Source: an uncultured SAR86 cluster bacterium
GTDB taxonomy: Bacteria; Pseudomonadota; Gammaproteobacteria; Magnimaribacterales; AG-339-G14
Length of the DNA: 64,000 bases
Assembly: GCA_902616715.1 (NCBI GenBank)
Contig: CACMTR010000002.1
Coordinates: forward strand, 62,001 to 126,000
Direction of reading: 5' to 3'
The position numbers and the translations under genes were made by a program. Position 1 is the stretch's first letter; each line of letters begins with the position of its first letter. Under the pieces are notes generated by a model. That model was not told the DNA's origin. It did not search any database and worked only from the letters and a program-made list of their open reading frames with translations. This document shows positions 7,920 through 18,170 of the stretch, one piece after another.

Positions 7920-9473
7920 TTAATTTAATGCATTTAAATAGTTTTTTAAAAAATCTGCAAATGGAATTTCTTTTTCTTTTTCTAGTTCATTAAATTTTTC
8001 TATCGAAGCAACAGCCTCTTTTTCTAAATACGATAAGTCTTTATTCAATTGAGAAAAATATTTTTTATGCTCTTTAAAAATTTCTAAATTGAATTCTGTC
8101 CAGTTAATATTGTTCTCCTTGAGAGTTTTTAAAATTTTCCCAGAGGGAGTTAAATTAGGATCTTCTATTTTTCTTTGTTGAAGCTTAAGTGTTTTACTTA
8201 AATTAGCTTTCAATTCTATTGCTTGGTCTGAAATGGAAGCGACGTAGGTATTAATTTTTTCTAAAATAGCTTGAGCAGCTTCCTTGATGGGAACCTCTTT
8301 GCCTTTCAATAAAATTTTAAGATCGGGGTTTCTCCCGTTTTTAACGACGTTTTGCCAATTTGTTTGAATCTCTATTATTTCTTCCTTAGAAGCAATATGG
8401 CTTTCATCAGCTAAACATGTCATTAGGTAGGCTTCTAAAAAATAACTCGTTTCTGATGAAAGGCTCAGAGGGTCAAAAGGATCATTGTCCATGCATCTAA
8501 CCTCGACATACTCTATTCCTTTTTCTCTTAGGACGTTTATTGGCCTTTCGCCAGAACCAACAATCCTTTTAGGTCTTATCGAGCTGTAGTACTCATTTTC
8601 TATCTGAATGATTGAATCGTTAATCTGAATGTATTCTCCATTTCTTTCAGTCCCAATTTCTTCATATCTAGGATGTTTTTTCTTTAAAGCAAATAGAAGA
8701 TTTTCAACATATTCATCTAAATTATTATAGGCAATATAGAGATTATCTTGAGCGTTAGACATATAGCCCAACTCGCTCATTCTAAGGCATGTGGCATATT
8801 CTAAATAATCATCTTCGTTATTTAATTCTTTTAAGAAATTTTTCCTTCCTGCTATAAAAGTTTTTGGAACCACTGGACTTGCTCCAAAAAGATAAAGCAA
8901 TAACCATGCATTCCTTCTGAAATTTCTTACCAAACTCAAATAGGATTTATTTTTAAATTCTTTTAATGAACCAATTTCAGTACCAAGTTGTAAAAAAAAT
9001 TCATCGGAGAGAGAGAAATTGTAATGGATGCCAGAAACACATTGCATCATGCTACCGTACCTCTCGCTCAAACCTTTTCTGTATAAATTTTTAAGACGTC
9101 CTGAATTGGTAGAACCGTATTCTGCAATTCTTATTTGATTTTCATCTTTAATTGCGCAGGGCACGCTGCTTGGCCAAATTATTTCATCACACTTTAGGTA
9201 GACATAACTTAATACATCCTCTAACTGCTCCAGTGAAGCGTCGATAGAGTTTTGTTTACTCGTTATTAACTCTAATAAAGCTTCAGAAAAATCAGTAGTT
9301 ATAAATTGATTGGTTAAAGTAGAACCTAATGATTTAGGATGATCCGTTTCGGAAATAGTCGTGCCCGAAACTCTTAGAGACTCTTTTTCTATGCCTCTGA
9401 ATGAGTATTTTGAAAAATCGTCAAGGTTGGAGTCTTTTAATAGGTTTAATGTCTCTTTAAAAGATTCAGACAT
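7920..9473 (-). CDS. gshA: Glutamate-cysteine ligase
   Basis: ATP-dependent first step of glutathione synthesis. The 517-aa length and motifs (FRGIEKESLRV near the N-terminus, GIHYNFSLSD, VEVRCMDNDPFDP) match the gammaproteobacterial GshA family rather than the plant/alphaproteobacterial type. It lies between pckA (upstream, 12 nt) and a quinone oxidoreductase. A GST gene at 12.5 kb is consistent with use of glutathione in this organism. Confidence 0.95.
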   Translation of the reverse strand: MSESFKETLNLLKDSNLDDFSKYSFRGIEKESLRVSGTTISETDHPKSLGSTLTNQFITTDFSEALLELITSKQNSIDASLEQLEDVLSYVYLKCDEIIWPSSVPCAIKDENQIRIAEYGSTNSGRLKNLYRKGLSERYGSMMQCVSGIHYNFSLSDEFFLQLGTEIGSLKEFKNKSYLSLVRNFRRNAWLLLYLFGASPVVPKTFIAGRKNFLKELNNEDDYLEYATCLRMSELGYMSNAQDNLYIAYNNLDEYVENLLFALKKKHPRYEEIGTERNGEYIQINDSIIQIENEYYSSIRPKRIVGSGERPINVLREKGIEYVEVRCMDNDPFDPLSLSSETSYFLEAYLMTCLADESHIASKEEIIEIQTNWQNVVKNGRNPDLKILLKGKEVPIKEAAQAILEKINTYVASISDQAIELKANLSKTLKLQQRKIEDPNLTPSGKILKTLKENNINWTEFNLEIFKEHKKYFSQLNKDLSYLEKEAVASIEKFNELEKEKEIPFADFLKNYLNALN

Positions 9474-9485
9474 GGGTTTAGATCT

Positions 9486-11009
9486 TTATAAGACAGGCCC
9501 AGAATTTCTTATTTCGTCTGACACCTCGAACTTAGAGATGTTTTCATTGAACTTGGTTGCAAGTTCTTCAGCAGCTTTATTATAAAGATCTGAATTTGAC
9601 CAAGTTGCTTTTGGATTCAATAAGTTTGTATCTACTCCAGGTAATTCGGTTGGTATTTCGACATTCATAATATCAAGTTTATCTCTTGAGCTATTTTCAA
9701 TTTCTCCTGACTGGATTGCTTTGATTATGCTTCGGGTTGTAGGAATTTTAAATCTTGAACCGACGCCATAAGAACCACCAGTCCAGCCTGAATTTACTAT
9801 GTAAACTTTGCTTCCAAAGCCTTCGATCCTTTTCATTAATAAATCAGCATAAACCTGCGCTTTTCTTGGGAAGAAAGGAGCACCGTAACAATTAGAAAAA
9901 GTAGAATCAATATCTGAAGTGGAACCCAATTCAGTAGATCCAACTTTTGCCGTGTAACCACTCAAGAAGTGATATGCCGCTTGCTCTTTTGAGAGAATAG
10001 AAACTGGAGGCATTACACCTGATAAATCACAGGTTAAAAATATAATTGCATTTGGCTCGCCCCCATAGTTTTTGGTTAAGTGTTGATCCACATGGCTAAG
10101 AGGGTAAACGCAACGCCCATTTTCTGTAAGGGAAGTATCCGAATAATCAGTCTCCAACGAGTTTGGGTTGAAAACTACATTTTCAATAATTGACCCGTGC
10201 TTAATTGCATTCCAAATTACGGGCTCATTTTTTTCTGACAAATCTATTGTTTTTGCGTAACAACCCCCTTCGATATTAAACACAATTCCATCACCCCAGC
10301 CATGTTCGTCGTCTCCTATCAACCATCTGTCAGGATCTGCTGAAAGCGTAGTTTTGCCAGTGCCTGATAAACCAAAAAATAGTGACACGTCCCCATCAAC
10401 ACCAGCATTAGCCGCACAATGCATAGAGAGGACATCGCTCTCAGGCAGAATAAAGTTCATTACACTGAACATAGATTTTTTCATTTCACCAGCATAGGCA
10501 ATACCTAAGATCAAAATTTGATTCGTTGAAAAATTTAACATAACCGTTCCATCCGAATTTGTTCCGTGACGTTTTGGATCACAAACAAAATTAGGAGCAC
10601 ATCTTAAATGCCAGGTGGGTTTATTGATTGGGTTGAATGAACTTGGTCTTATGAAAAGGCTTTGACAAAACATATTATGCCAGGCCAATTCATTTTCTAC
10701 TCTGACAGGTTGGTAATGTTCCTCGCTAGCACCGACGTGAAGATCGGATGTAAAAACCGTTTTATCCTTAAGGTATTCTTCCGATTCATCCCAAAGTTTT
10801 TCAAAAATTTGAGAGTCAATAGGTTGATTGTCCTGACCCCAATTTACTACGTCACGAGTTTTATCATCGCTGACAATAAATTTATCTGCTGGACTTCTTC
10901 CGGTTCTTTTTCCAGTTGTAACTACTAGCGCCCCGTTTTTTACAATGGTTCCTTCGCCGTTTTTTAAAGCGATTTCAAGCAGAGAATCTGATGGTAAATT
11001 ATGATTCAT
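9486..11009 (-). CDS. pckA: Phosphoenolpyruvate carboxykinase (ATP)
   Basis: Converts oxaloacetate and ATP to PEP, CO2 and ADP for gluconeogenesis in the cytoplasm. The P-loop [11 protein letters not shown] and the kinase-2-like LIGDDEHGW segment are intact, as is [12 protein letters not shown] near the N-terminus, the PEPCK-ATP pattern. 507 aa, slightly shorter than E. coli (540). First gene of a minus-strand run pckA-gshA-quinone oxidoreductase. Confidence 0.96.
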   Translation of the reverse strand: MNHNLPSDSLLEIALKNGEGTIVKNGALVVTTGKRTGRSPADKFIVSDDKTRDVVNWGQDNQPIDSQIFEKLWDESEEYLKDKTVFTSDLHVGASEEHYQPVRVENELAWHNMFCQSLFIRPSSFNPINKPTWHLRCAPNFVCDPKRHGTNSDGTVMLNFSTNQILILGIAYAGEMKKSMFSVMNFILPESDVLSMHCAANAGVDGDVSLFFGLSGTGKTTLSADPDRWLIGDDEHGWGDGIVFNIEGGCYAKTIDLSEKNEPVIWNAIKHGSIIENVVFNPNSLETDYSDTSLTENGRCVYPLSHVDQHLTKNYGGEPNAIIFLTCDLSGVMPPVSILSKEQAAYHFLSGYTAKVGSTELGSTSDIDSTFSNCYGAPFFPRKAQVYADLLMKRIEGFGSKVYIVNSGWTGGSYGVGSRFKIPTTRSIIKAIQSGEIENSSRDKLDIMNVEIPTELPGVDTNLLNPKATWSNSDLYNKAAEELATKFNENISKFEVSDEIRNSGPVL

Positions 11010-11122
11010 ATGTCTCCCAAAATTTAGGGCCGGACCAGCCCCAAAAGGTTCCTTATTATGCCAAATTTAAATGTTATATCATACTCATAAATAGTAATAT
11101 TTCCCTTCATAGGAGTTTGTGA

Positions 11123-12061
11123 ATGAACGAAGATTTAACTTTCAAAAAAGGTCAGTTTGGGTATATAGAATATAAATCTTCTAATCCTTTCGAGTTTCAT
11201 CAAATCATAAAAGATTATAAAAATTCACCGCCTCAAGACGCAAAGGGTTGGCTGTTATTTCCAGAAAAATTTTCTGGCAAGTTGTCTTGCATGGTTTGTG
11301 TGCATCACAGTGGCGGCTGGGGCGGCGCTCAATACCAGATGATGATTCAGCTTCTCGAAGCAGGGTATGCAGTTTTCCAAGTTGATAGTTTCGATGCAAG
11401 AGGAGTGACAAGTACTACAGAGGATCAGTTGTCTGTGACCTATGCAATGTTAATGGCCGATGCTTATGAGGCATTGAAGTTTTTATCCAGACATCCCGAT
11501 ATAGATAAGAAAAAAATTGGAATTTGCGGATGGAGCCTGGGGGGTGCAGCGTCTCTATATTCTGCTTGGTTACCACTAGCTGAAAAATTAGCACCAGATG
11601 GGGAGAGATTTGCATTGCATTTGAATTACTACCCTTTAGCAATTTATTGGCCAGAAGAAATGCGCTGGTCTGATTCACCGATTCTAAATTTATTGGGGGG
11701 CAAGGACGATTACACTCCTTTCTCACTTGTCCAAAGACTAACTGAAGGGATTAAAGATAAAGGAGGTGATTGTAGATATATACTTTACGAAGAAGGACTT
11801 CATGGATTTGATTCTGTAATGCCGAAAACTTTTTGGCCTGATTCCATCGTTCCAAATACCGAAAAATTTGCAAGAATTGACAAGGAAGGCGATATCACTT
11901 ACGAAACTGACGACGGTGAAATTTTACCGGGCAACACAATGGAGGATAGAATCGTTTTATTCGAAAAAATTGCGGCTCTGGGAGCCTGGACTGGCGGAAA
12001 CTGGGACATTAGAAAAGCAGCCAAAAAAGATGCGTTTGAGTTTATAGACAAATTCTTATAG
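11123..12061 (+). CDS. Dienelactone hydrolase family alpha/beta hydrolase
   Basis: 312-aa alpha/beta hydrolase. The oxyanion region VCVHHSGGWGG, nucleophile elbow GWSLGGAAS (Ser about residue 139), acid in LLGGKDDYTP and histidine in EEGLHGFDS form a full catalytic set. There is no signal peptide, so it is cytoplasmic. It resembles DLH-family esterases; the substrate is unknown. It has its own ribosome binding site (AGGAG) and a divergent promoter region with pckA. Confidence 0.85.
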   Translation: MNEDLTFKKGQFGYIEYKSSNPFEFHQIIKDYKNSPPQDAKGWLLFPEKFSGKLSCMVCVHHSGGWGGAQYQMMIQLLEAGYAVFQVDSFDARGVTSTTEDQLSVTYAMLMADAYEALKFLSRHPDIDKKKIGICGWSLGGAASLYSAWLPLAEKLAPDGERFALHLNYYPLAIYWPEEMRWSDSPILNLLGGKDDYTPFSLVQRLTEGIKDKGGDCRYILYEEGLHGFDSVMPKTFWPDSIVPNTEKFARIDKEGDITYETDDGEILPGNTMEDRIVLFEKIAALGAWTGGNWDIRKAAKKDAFEFIDKFL

Positions 12062-12448
12062 TTAGAAGATGAATTCTCTTCTTGAGTAACGCCAGTAAGC
12101 TATTAAGAAGACAATTAGTTCATTTATAAAAATCAATGCTGAAGTTCCATAAAAACTGCCGTCTAAGCCAAAGCTTAACAATCTGCCAATTAAAAAACTT
12201 CCCATCAAAATCGCAAAAGTTAAATAAACTTTTTTTCTTAAATTTACATTAAAAATACTCATCAGTGACATCAAGCCCAAGATAGTAAAGAAAGCATATA
12301 ACGCTCGAGTTTCGTTCAAATAAAGATTTGATTCAGAATAAGATGTTACTCCGAGCATTCCCGCAATAATGTCAGGAAAAAACAGACCGAGGACACCAAA
12401 ACCAAACCATTCCAATCCAAACAATGTAAGAAAAATTTTGTCTAACAT
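12062..12448 (-). CDS. DUF4345-like four-TM membrane protein
   Basis: 128 aa with four hydrophobic helices. The NETRALYAFF segment between helices 1 and 2 and GRLLSFGLDGSFYG before the last helix resemble small DUF4345-type membrane proteins; the function is unknown and the family match is from memory. It is convergent with the hydrolase gene with no gap, and divergent from the GST gene. Confidence 0.65.
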   Translation of the reverse strand: MLDKIFLTLFGLEWFGFGVLGLFFPDIIAGMLGVTSYSESNLYLNETRALYAFFTILGLMSLMSIFNVNLRKKVYLTFAILMGSFLIGRLLSFGLDGSFYGTSALIFINELIVFLIAYWRYSRREFIF

Positions 12449-12522
12449 ATTCCTTAAAATTTAATTAAATATAGTATAAGTTAAATACTTTCTAGAAAAA
12501 AAATTTAATTTAAAGCTAATAA

Positions 12523-13383
12523 ATGAATCAAAAGCTTACTCTTTATCATGCCCATTGGTCATTATGTAGTCAAATGGTCAGAGTAGCTTTATATGAAAAG
12601 GGATTGCAATTTAAAAGTGAGAGAATAAAGCTTTGCGATCACAGCGACGAGGCTGGAAATCTAGCTGACGATTTTCTTAAAAATATAAATCCCACTGCTG
12701 TTGTCCCAGTTTTGAAACTTAATGATGAGATTATTCGTGACAGTGCTTATATTATTGAAAGAATTGATAACCTAGAGGGTGATAACGAGATAAATCTTTG
12801 GCCTCAAGATCCTCTTAAAAGAAGAGAGCTGAAAAAATGGGTAGAAGATACCACTATCACTGAAGGCGTGGGAATGGGAAAAAGTTTGGGGACTATGGTT
12901 CCATTGTTTTCTACTGGTTTAATAGAGGATCTCATTAAAAATTTAAAATTTAGTTCAATCTTGAGGATAATTTTTAAACATCCAAGAAGAGATAGGAAAA
13001 TTGCTTTTTTAATGATGTATTTTTTTTCTTTAAAACAACGAATCGGGCCTATTGTTTACAATAGATTTACTAGAGAAATAATTGCGCTTGAAAAAAATTT
13101 AATAGATAAGAATTTTTTATTAGGTGAATTTAGTCACGCCGATATTAATTTGATGTGTTGTTTTAACAGATTAACGGAAATGAAAATGGAAAGCCTCTTG
13201 GAGATGAAAGAATTACCAAATGTTGCCGAATACTGGCAAAACTTAAAGGCTAGAACTAGCTATCAGAAAGGAATTCTTGATTATCCTGATCACGAGGAAA
13301 TGTTAGAAAAAATTTTTAATTCTGGACCAAATCCACACTTAGAGGTCATTCAGAATAAAATAATTGAGAAATTAAGTTCTTAA
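12523..13383 (+). CDS. Glutathione S-transferase family protein
   Basis: 286 aa. The N-terminal thioredoxin-like domain is clear: LYHAHWSLCSQMVRVALYEK with a Ser/Cys at the usual catalytic position, then NPTAVVPVLKLNDEIIRDSAYI containing the cis-proline and the Ser that binds glutathione. The C-terminal helical domain is longer than usual, with ADINLMCCFNRL near residue 205. Probably a soluble glutathione-dependent transferase or reductase of unknown substrate. Confidence 0.87.
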   Translation: MNQKLTLYHAHWSLCSQMVRVALYEKGLQFKSERIKLCDHSDEAGNLADDFLKNINPTAVVPVLKLNDEIIRDSAYIIERIDNLEGDNEINLWPQDPLKRRELKKWVEDTTITEGVGMGKSLGTMVPLFSTGLIEDLIKNLKFSSILRIIFKHPRRDRKIAFLMMYFFSLKQRIGPIVYNRFTREIIALEKNLIDKNFLLGEFSHADINLMCCFNRLTEMKMESLLEMKELPNVAEYWQNLKARTSYQKGILDYPDHEEMLEKIFNSGPNPHLEVIQNKIIEKLSS

Positions 13384-13479
13384 CTTTTAAATTCGAAAAT
13401 TTGTAACTTCCGTACTTGATTGTCCAGTTTTTTGGGAGGATACTTAATGTTCATTTTAATTTTAACGGAGAGTACAAAA

Positions 13480-14289
13480 ATGAAAAATAAGTTATACATT
13501 TTAACTTTGATCACAACTCTAACCATTTTTTCTGCATGCAGTTCTGAGCCAGAAATGACTTATGCAGATCTTGGATCCGAAGAATATCCCCAAAAATTTT
13601 ATATGGAATATGTTCCATGCACTTATGGCGAAAATTGGTCAGTAGAAAATTTTAATAGCGATATGCTTCCCGAGTGGCAAGACTTGTTGGTCGAAACTAA
13701 TTCAACCTTAGTAGCAGCTTACGGAATTACTTTCGAAGGCGATAAACCAGAAGATGCACCTGGCGATGGTTTTTGGCAACTGGTATGGAATTCTAAAGCT
13801 GATGCAGAGGCAGGTTGGGAAACCTGGGAAGGTTATGATAAAACAGCTGAGTGGGCAGAATCCACTGCTGACATTCTGGCTTGTGGTTCGAAAGCGGATA
13901 CTTTCTCTTTTGATGCATACATAAGAAGAGATAGAGATGCTTTAGGAACTTTTGATTTGTCTTCTTTTTCTTCAGATTATCAACAATGTTCATATAACGA
14001 AGGACAAGGAGCAGATGAATTAATCGCGGTTATCGATCAATTTGAGGCTTGGATAGAAGCTGACCAAAACTCGTTAGGCGCGCCTTACACTTATGCAGTT
14101 TTGGCACCTGATTATGAGACAGAAGAATTAGATTTTTTCTGGGGTAATTTTCATCAGTCTGCCGAATTAAGAGATGCAGGCAACGCAAACTTTTTAGCTA
14201 CTGGCATGGACGTTCAAAACGCATTTGATGAAGTAGTTAGTTGTGAAACACCTGTAAATTACAATTCAGGCGAAATACCTTTAACTTAA
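13480..14289 (+). CDS. Secreted lipoprotein of an unknown two-domain family
   Basis: The track start (13420) is too early. The ATG at 13480 has a GGAGAG site 7-10 nt upstream and gives a lipoprotein signal ending in the lipobox FSAC, so the mature protein is anchored at its Cys. The 269-aa product seems to hold two similar halves, each with aromatic strands such as FWQLVWNSKADAEAGW and FFWGNFHQSAELRDAG. It resembles the secreted proteins at 21828 and 22529 in strand/helix layout. Function unknown; the pattern suggests dimeric alpha/beta-barrel (ABM/NIPSNAP-like) domains, which is an inference. Confidence 0.8.
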   Translation: MKNKLYILTLITTLTIFSACSSEPEMTYADLGSEEYPQKFYMEYVPCTYGENWSVENFNSDMLPEWQDLLVETNSTLVAAYGITFEGDKPEDAPGDGFWQLVWNSKADAEAGWETWEGYDKTAEWAESTADILACGSKADTFSFDAYIRRDRDALGTFDLSSFSSDYQQCSYNEGQGADELIAVIDQFEAWIEADQNSLGAPYTYAVLAPDYETEELDFFWGNFHQSAELRDAGNANFLATGMDVQNAFDEVVSCETPVNYNSGEIPLT

Positions 14290-14295
14290 AGCTTT

Positions 14296-14326
14296 TTAAA
14301 AAGGCTGCTTCGGCAGCCTTTTTTTT
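14296..14326 (+). terminator. Rho-independent terminator with TTCG loop
   Basis: The stem AAAGGCTGC-TTCG-GCAGCCTTT followed by a T-run ends the lipoprotein gene. Its right end overlaps the stop codon of the minus-strand HupE/UreJ gene. Confidence 0.93.
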
Positions 14327-15269
14327 AGAAAATTCCAAGGACTCTTTCAATTAACCAAAAACTGCCCATTCCACCAATAGCATAAGATGATAGTTTGGTT
14401 ACGGAAAAATTTAGCTTTACCTTTTGGAGCAGCCAAATAATTATTAAAAAAATTGGAATCATTATTAGCTGCCCTATTTCGATGCCAATATTGAAGAAAA
14501 GCAAAGAAAGTAATAATTGTTCATTAGCAATTCCAATTTCACTCAATGCTCCTGCAAAACCAAAACCATGAAGTAAGCCAAATGCAAAGGCCATAATCCA
14601 TGGAGTACGATTTTTCTCTTTATCCTCGCTTATTTCTAGAGCTAAATAAATAATAGTTAGAGCAATCAATGCTTCAATAGTAATAGACGGTAAGCTCACA
14701 ATCTCAAATACAGATAAACCTAATGTAATACTGTGAGCTAAAGTGAAAGCGGTGATGGTTTTTATTAAATTTTGCCAACCAAAAACAATAAATAGTAATC
14801 CAAAGACAAAGAGAAGATGATCAGGCCCGCCGATTAAATGCTCAATTCCCAAGGCAAAATAACCTGTTGGAAAAACTTGCGCCTCTTTTGGAATGGTTAA
14901 TTTGGAGTCTTTTAAGCTAACCAAGCCCTCAAATCTTTCTCCATTTAAAAATTTAATAGTAACTAAGGCATCATTTAAAATTGACAATCCATTAATAAAA
15001 ATACTTTTCCCTTTAATTGAATTAGTACATTGCATGGATATTTTTTCAGTCAAATATTTACTTTCTTGAAAAGCTTCGATTGAATTGGATTCGCAATCTT
15101 TCGGCAAAGATAAACTCACAGGCCCCAAATTTCGAATGGGATACATCCAAGTTACATCGTACTTGAAATCTTCTTTCTCATTGATAACAAGATGTGCTGG
15201 ATTAAATTCATGACCATTAATTGCTGAAGATAAGAATAAAAGGATCAAACAAAAATAAAATTTATTCAC
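14325..15269 (-). CDS. HupE/UreJ family membrane protein
   Basis: 314 aa: a signal peptide, a periplasmic N-terminal domain of about 120 residues, then six to seven helices starting at TGYFALGIEHLIGGPDHLLFVFGLL, with histidine-rich motifs ALGIEHLIGGPDH, FTLAHSITLGLSVF and GFLHGFGFAGAL typical of HupE/UreJ proteins. Homologues are proposed nickel/cobalt permeases, but many with an added N-domain are uncharacterised. It overlaps the upstream parvulin gene by 8 nt, so the two are probably coupled. Confidence 0.85.
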   Translation of the reverse strand: MNKFYFCLILLFLSSAINGHEFNPAHLVINEKEDFKYDVTWMYPIRNLGPVSLSLPKDCESNSIEAFQESKYLTEKISMQCTNSIKGKSIFINGLSILNDALVTIKFLNGERFEGLVSLKDSKLTIPKEAQVFPTGYFALGIEHLIGGPDHLLFVFGLLFIVFGWQNLIKTITAFTLAHSITLGLSVFEIVSLPSITIEALIALTIIYLALEISEDKEKNRTPWIMAFAFGLLHGFGFAGALSEIGIANEQLLLSLLFFNIGIEIGQLIMIPIFLIIIWLLQKVKLNFSVTKLSSYAIGGMGSFWLIERVLGIF

Positions 15270-16071
15270 TGTAAGTTTGTCTTAAGTTTCGGCTAATAAT
15301 AACTTCATAATCCTCTTTCAATTCGTCAAGATAGTTTGATAGAGCCGAATCCTTTCTTGCTAACTCTAGATCTACCAATACTCTTGGTTTGATTTCCTCA
15401 AGTTCGGGTATTCTTGCGTCTTGAAATCCTACTAATTTTATTAAGTGACTTCCGTAGGTCGATTCAACGGGTTTAGACCATTCATTTAGTTTAAGTTTTT
15501 CAAACTCTAATGAAAAATCTATCCCAAAATCTTTTCTCAATTCTTTAGAGCTTTTATTTGTAAAATTTTTACCTAGAAAAAAAACGTCTCCTTTAATTTC
15601 TTGAGACTTATCTAAAAGAGCTTTAGCGTTTTGTGCTCTAGTCGAACCTTCATCCTCTTTAGAGAAATAAATATGAGTGAAATCGTACTGTGCGGGGATT
15701 AAATATTTATCAAGATTGCTTTTATAAAATTCTGAAATCTCTAAATCCGTGAGTTTGGTTCCTTTCGATTCTTGTTTCAAAAACATCAACTTCTGAGCTA
15801 AACGTCTTTTAATGATTTGGTCGTTAGCGTCCAATCCTAATCTTAGTGCTTCTCGATAAAGAATTTCTTCCTCTATTAAATTATCTATGATCGCTTTTGC
15901 TTCATCAGGATTTGGGTTTCGACCTACTTGCAATGCCCAAGAGTTCATGAGGCTATAAATTTCCTCTTCGGTTACATAAATTAATTTGTCGTCTTTAAAT
16001 TTGGAAAATGTTAAATCCAAACCAAGAATTAAAACTCCAATAACAAGAAAAATAGCTATTTTGCGAAGCAT
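15262..16071 (-). CDS. Membrane-anchored parvulin-type peptidyl-prolyl isomerase
   Basis: 269 aa with an N-terminal membrane segment (residues 4-22), a SurA-like helical region (ALRLGLDANDQIIKRRLAQKL) and a divergent PpiC rotamase region (FTHIYFSKEDEGS, then EWSKPVESTYGSHLIKLVGF near residues 195-215). Likely a periplasm-facing folding factor. It lies between DUF3604 and HupE/UreJ genes with 13 nt and overlapping spacing, so it probably serves one of these two products; that is inference. Confidence 0.82.
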   Translation of the reverse strand: MLRKIAIFLVIGVLILGLDLTFSKFKDDKLIYVTEEEIYSLMNSWALQVGRNPNPDEAKAIIDNLIEEEILYREALRLGLDANDQIIKRRLAQKLMFLKQESKGTKLTDLEISEFYKSNLDKYLIPAQYDFTHIYFSKEDEGSTRAQNAKALLDKSQEIKGDVFFLGKNFTNKSSKELRKDFGIDFSLEFEKLKLNEWSKPVESTYGSHLIKLVGFQDARIPELEEIKPRVLVDLELARKDSALSNYLDELKEDYEVIISRNLRQTYSE

Positions 16072-16084
16072 TCTTTAAAAAGAA

Positions 16085-18130
16085 CTAAAGCCTTTCTGCG
16101 TTTATTCTTATGGGGGGAGGATTCTCGGCATTATTTGGGGTGTACCAGATAGGAGAACTCCAAGCTCTATCTTGAATTGTATCGTGAAGGTCTTCTCTAG
16201 GTTTAAAACCTGCACGAATCGCATCCCACGTTGACCATCTACATGTAGGATTTTCTAAAACTCTTATGTAATAAAAAGAACTATCGTCTTTATTAAAATC
16301 GGGATCGGTCCAAATCGCTTTTAATTCTGCTGACCCAACGTTTTGAGAAACAGCACAGGTTTCGATATCAACTCGAGCACCGTTGTCTGGACATCGGTTT
16401 GTTTCTGGATCTACTTGAAGTCCATCAGAACAGGCAACATCGTAAACTTTTTCTGTTGGACTGGAGTCAGCTCGGCTGATTGATCCTTTGATGATTTGTA
16501 CTCTTTGCAATGGGGCACCATTAACGTCTCTTTGAGCCCAGACAAGAAAGCTTGGAGCTTTATCTGTTTCTTCTGCAAAGATGTCACCACCCATTGGCAC
16601 TCCTGTCTCATAAGCTGACTTAATTATATTTTCGTCACTGAAAGTGAGCTCGTCCAGATCAAATCCACCAAAAAATCTAACTACGATTCTTGGACCTGAA
16701 GTAGCAAATGTTTCTTTTCTTCTGAAGGCATTAAAAATTGATTCTCTAGTATTTTCTTCAGCCCAAGCACCAGCCAACCCAGACGCGCCCCAGTTTTCCA
16801 AGCCACCAATGACATAGTCTCCTTGGTCAAATTCTTTAAATGAAACACCGCCTCTGTTAGGAACAACATCTCTATCTTCCTCCGATACCGGTACAGAGCC
16901 TCTAGCGCGGGGATCCGCATCAACCAGTCCTATTTTAGACCAATAATTTTCTTCTCTAAGCCCAGCACCAAGCACATGGGTGTCGCTAGCACCGATCAGG
17001 CCAAATTTATAAGGATTTCCAGTACCAAATTGATAAGACATTAACCCTCTAATATATGCGTCTCTGACATAGCCACCCGCAGGAAAGCTAAAAGCTGGAG
17101 GTATGCTTCCTATTCTTGCCTCCATAATTTCAAAATCAGCCCATTCGTCATTTGGCGATAATAATGGATGAGTATCTGAAGTACCTTTGACCTGTGTCAT
17201 TTCTACTATAGGTTCATTTCGCATCCTCAGAGCAGCATATTCTTTAGATAAAGGCTCCCCAAAAAAAGTTTCCATTTCGAACATTTGTCCGTTAGAGCCA
17301 TTGCTGTTGTGAGGAAAGGCAATACTATCAATGCCTTGTTCTCTAATTTTATCCATCCAAGTCCAGAGATCTTCTGGATTAATTGAATCAATCCTCGTGT
17401 AAGGTCTCTTTGGCGCATTAGAAGATTTGAACATCACATTTCTATGTAAATTTTCATTTGCTACATCAGTAGAAGTCGTAAACTCATAACCGATGAATGT
17501 AGTGAAATTTCCTGGATCGTAAGCGTCATTGGCTGCTTTTACCACATCAGCCCAAGCCGATAAATGCACGTCGTGATCATAAATTTTTAAGCCTCTTGCT
17601 AGGTTATTAGTAAGGACAGCCTGCCAAAGTTCTGGATCAAAATAAGATCTAGGATTGAGAAAAAAGTTTTGAAGAGTTTGAGCAAAAGTATTTAGTCTTG
17701 TGGCTCCGTTTTCAAGTGTTAAATTTTCTGGAGCATTCATATTATGGAATACTTCAGCACCTGGAGCATTTGAGATTTCAGTAGATGTATCCGCATAAGC
17801 TTCCATCATTCCCATAAAAAAACCATGATCTGAAACCATATAAAAATCTAATGGTTCAACCAATTTCATGTCAAAACCTGCAGGATGTTTTACCGTTTCG
17901 CCTCTAGCATATCTATAAGCATCAGATGGTGAACCAGTCGTCCCAAAAAGATAAGCATCGAAGGAATGTTTTGTGTGAACATGAGTATCGCCAAAATAGG
18001 CATTTCTCAACTCATTATAATCTGCGTTTGGATCTTTAACTTTATCAATAGGAGTTTGAACTATATCCAACGATTCATCAGAACAACTGATAAGTAAAAT
18101 GACCGAAAATAATAAAATTAGTTTTTTCAA
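16085..18130 (-). CDS. DUF3604 family lipoprotein (PHP-like metallohydrolase fold)
   Basis: 681 aa with a lipoprotein signal (LLISC, lipobox Cys at about residue 16). The conserved opening AYFGDTHVHTKHSFDAY holds the histidines expected of a PHP-like metal site, with further histidine/aspartate motifs in MVSDHGFFMGM, FPHNSNGSNG and LIGASDTHVLGAG. The catalytic activity of DUF3604 proteins is not established to my knowledge. The three-gene set DUF3604-parvulin-HupE looks like a functional cassette. Confidence 0.88.
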   Translation of the reverse strand: MKKLILLFSVILLISCSDESLDIVQTPIDKVKDPNADYNELRNAYFGDTHVHTKHSFDAYLFGTTGSPSDAYRYARGETVKHPAGFDMKLVEPLDFYMVSDHGFFMGMMEAYADTSTEISNAPGAEVFHNMNAPENLTLENGATRLNTFAQTLQNFFLNPRSYFDPELWQAVLTNNLARGLKIYDHDVHLSAWADVVKAANDAYDPGNFTTFIGYEFTTSTDVANENLHRNVMFKSSNAPKRPYTRIDSINPEDLWTWMDKIREQGIDSIAFPHNSNGSNGQMFEMETFFGEPLSKEYAALRMRNEPIVEMTQVKGTSDTHPLLSPNDEWADFEIMEARIGSIPPAFSFPAGGYVRDAYIRGLMSYQFGTGNPYKFGLIGASDTHVLGAGLREENYWSKIGLVDADPRARGSVPVSEEDRDVVPNRGGVSFKEFDQGDYVIGGLENWGASGLAGAWAEENTRESIFNAFRRKETFATSGPRIVVRFFGGFDLDELTFSDENIIKSAYETGVPMGGDIFAEETDKAPSFLVWAQRDVNGAPLQRVQIIKGSISRADSSPTEKVYDVACSDGLQVDPETNRCPDNGARVDIETCAVSQNVGSAELKAIWTDPDFNKDDSSFYYIRVLENPTCRWSTWDAIRAGFKPREDLHDTIQDRAWSSPIWYTPNNAENPPPIRINAERL

Positions 18131-18170
18131 TTCATCCCTCGCAAAATATCGATAAATACTGTCACAAGGC

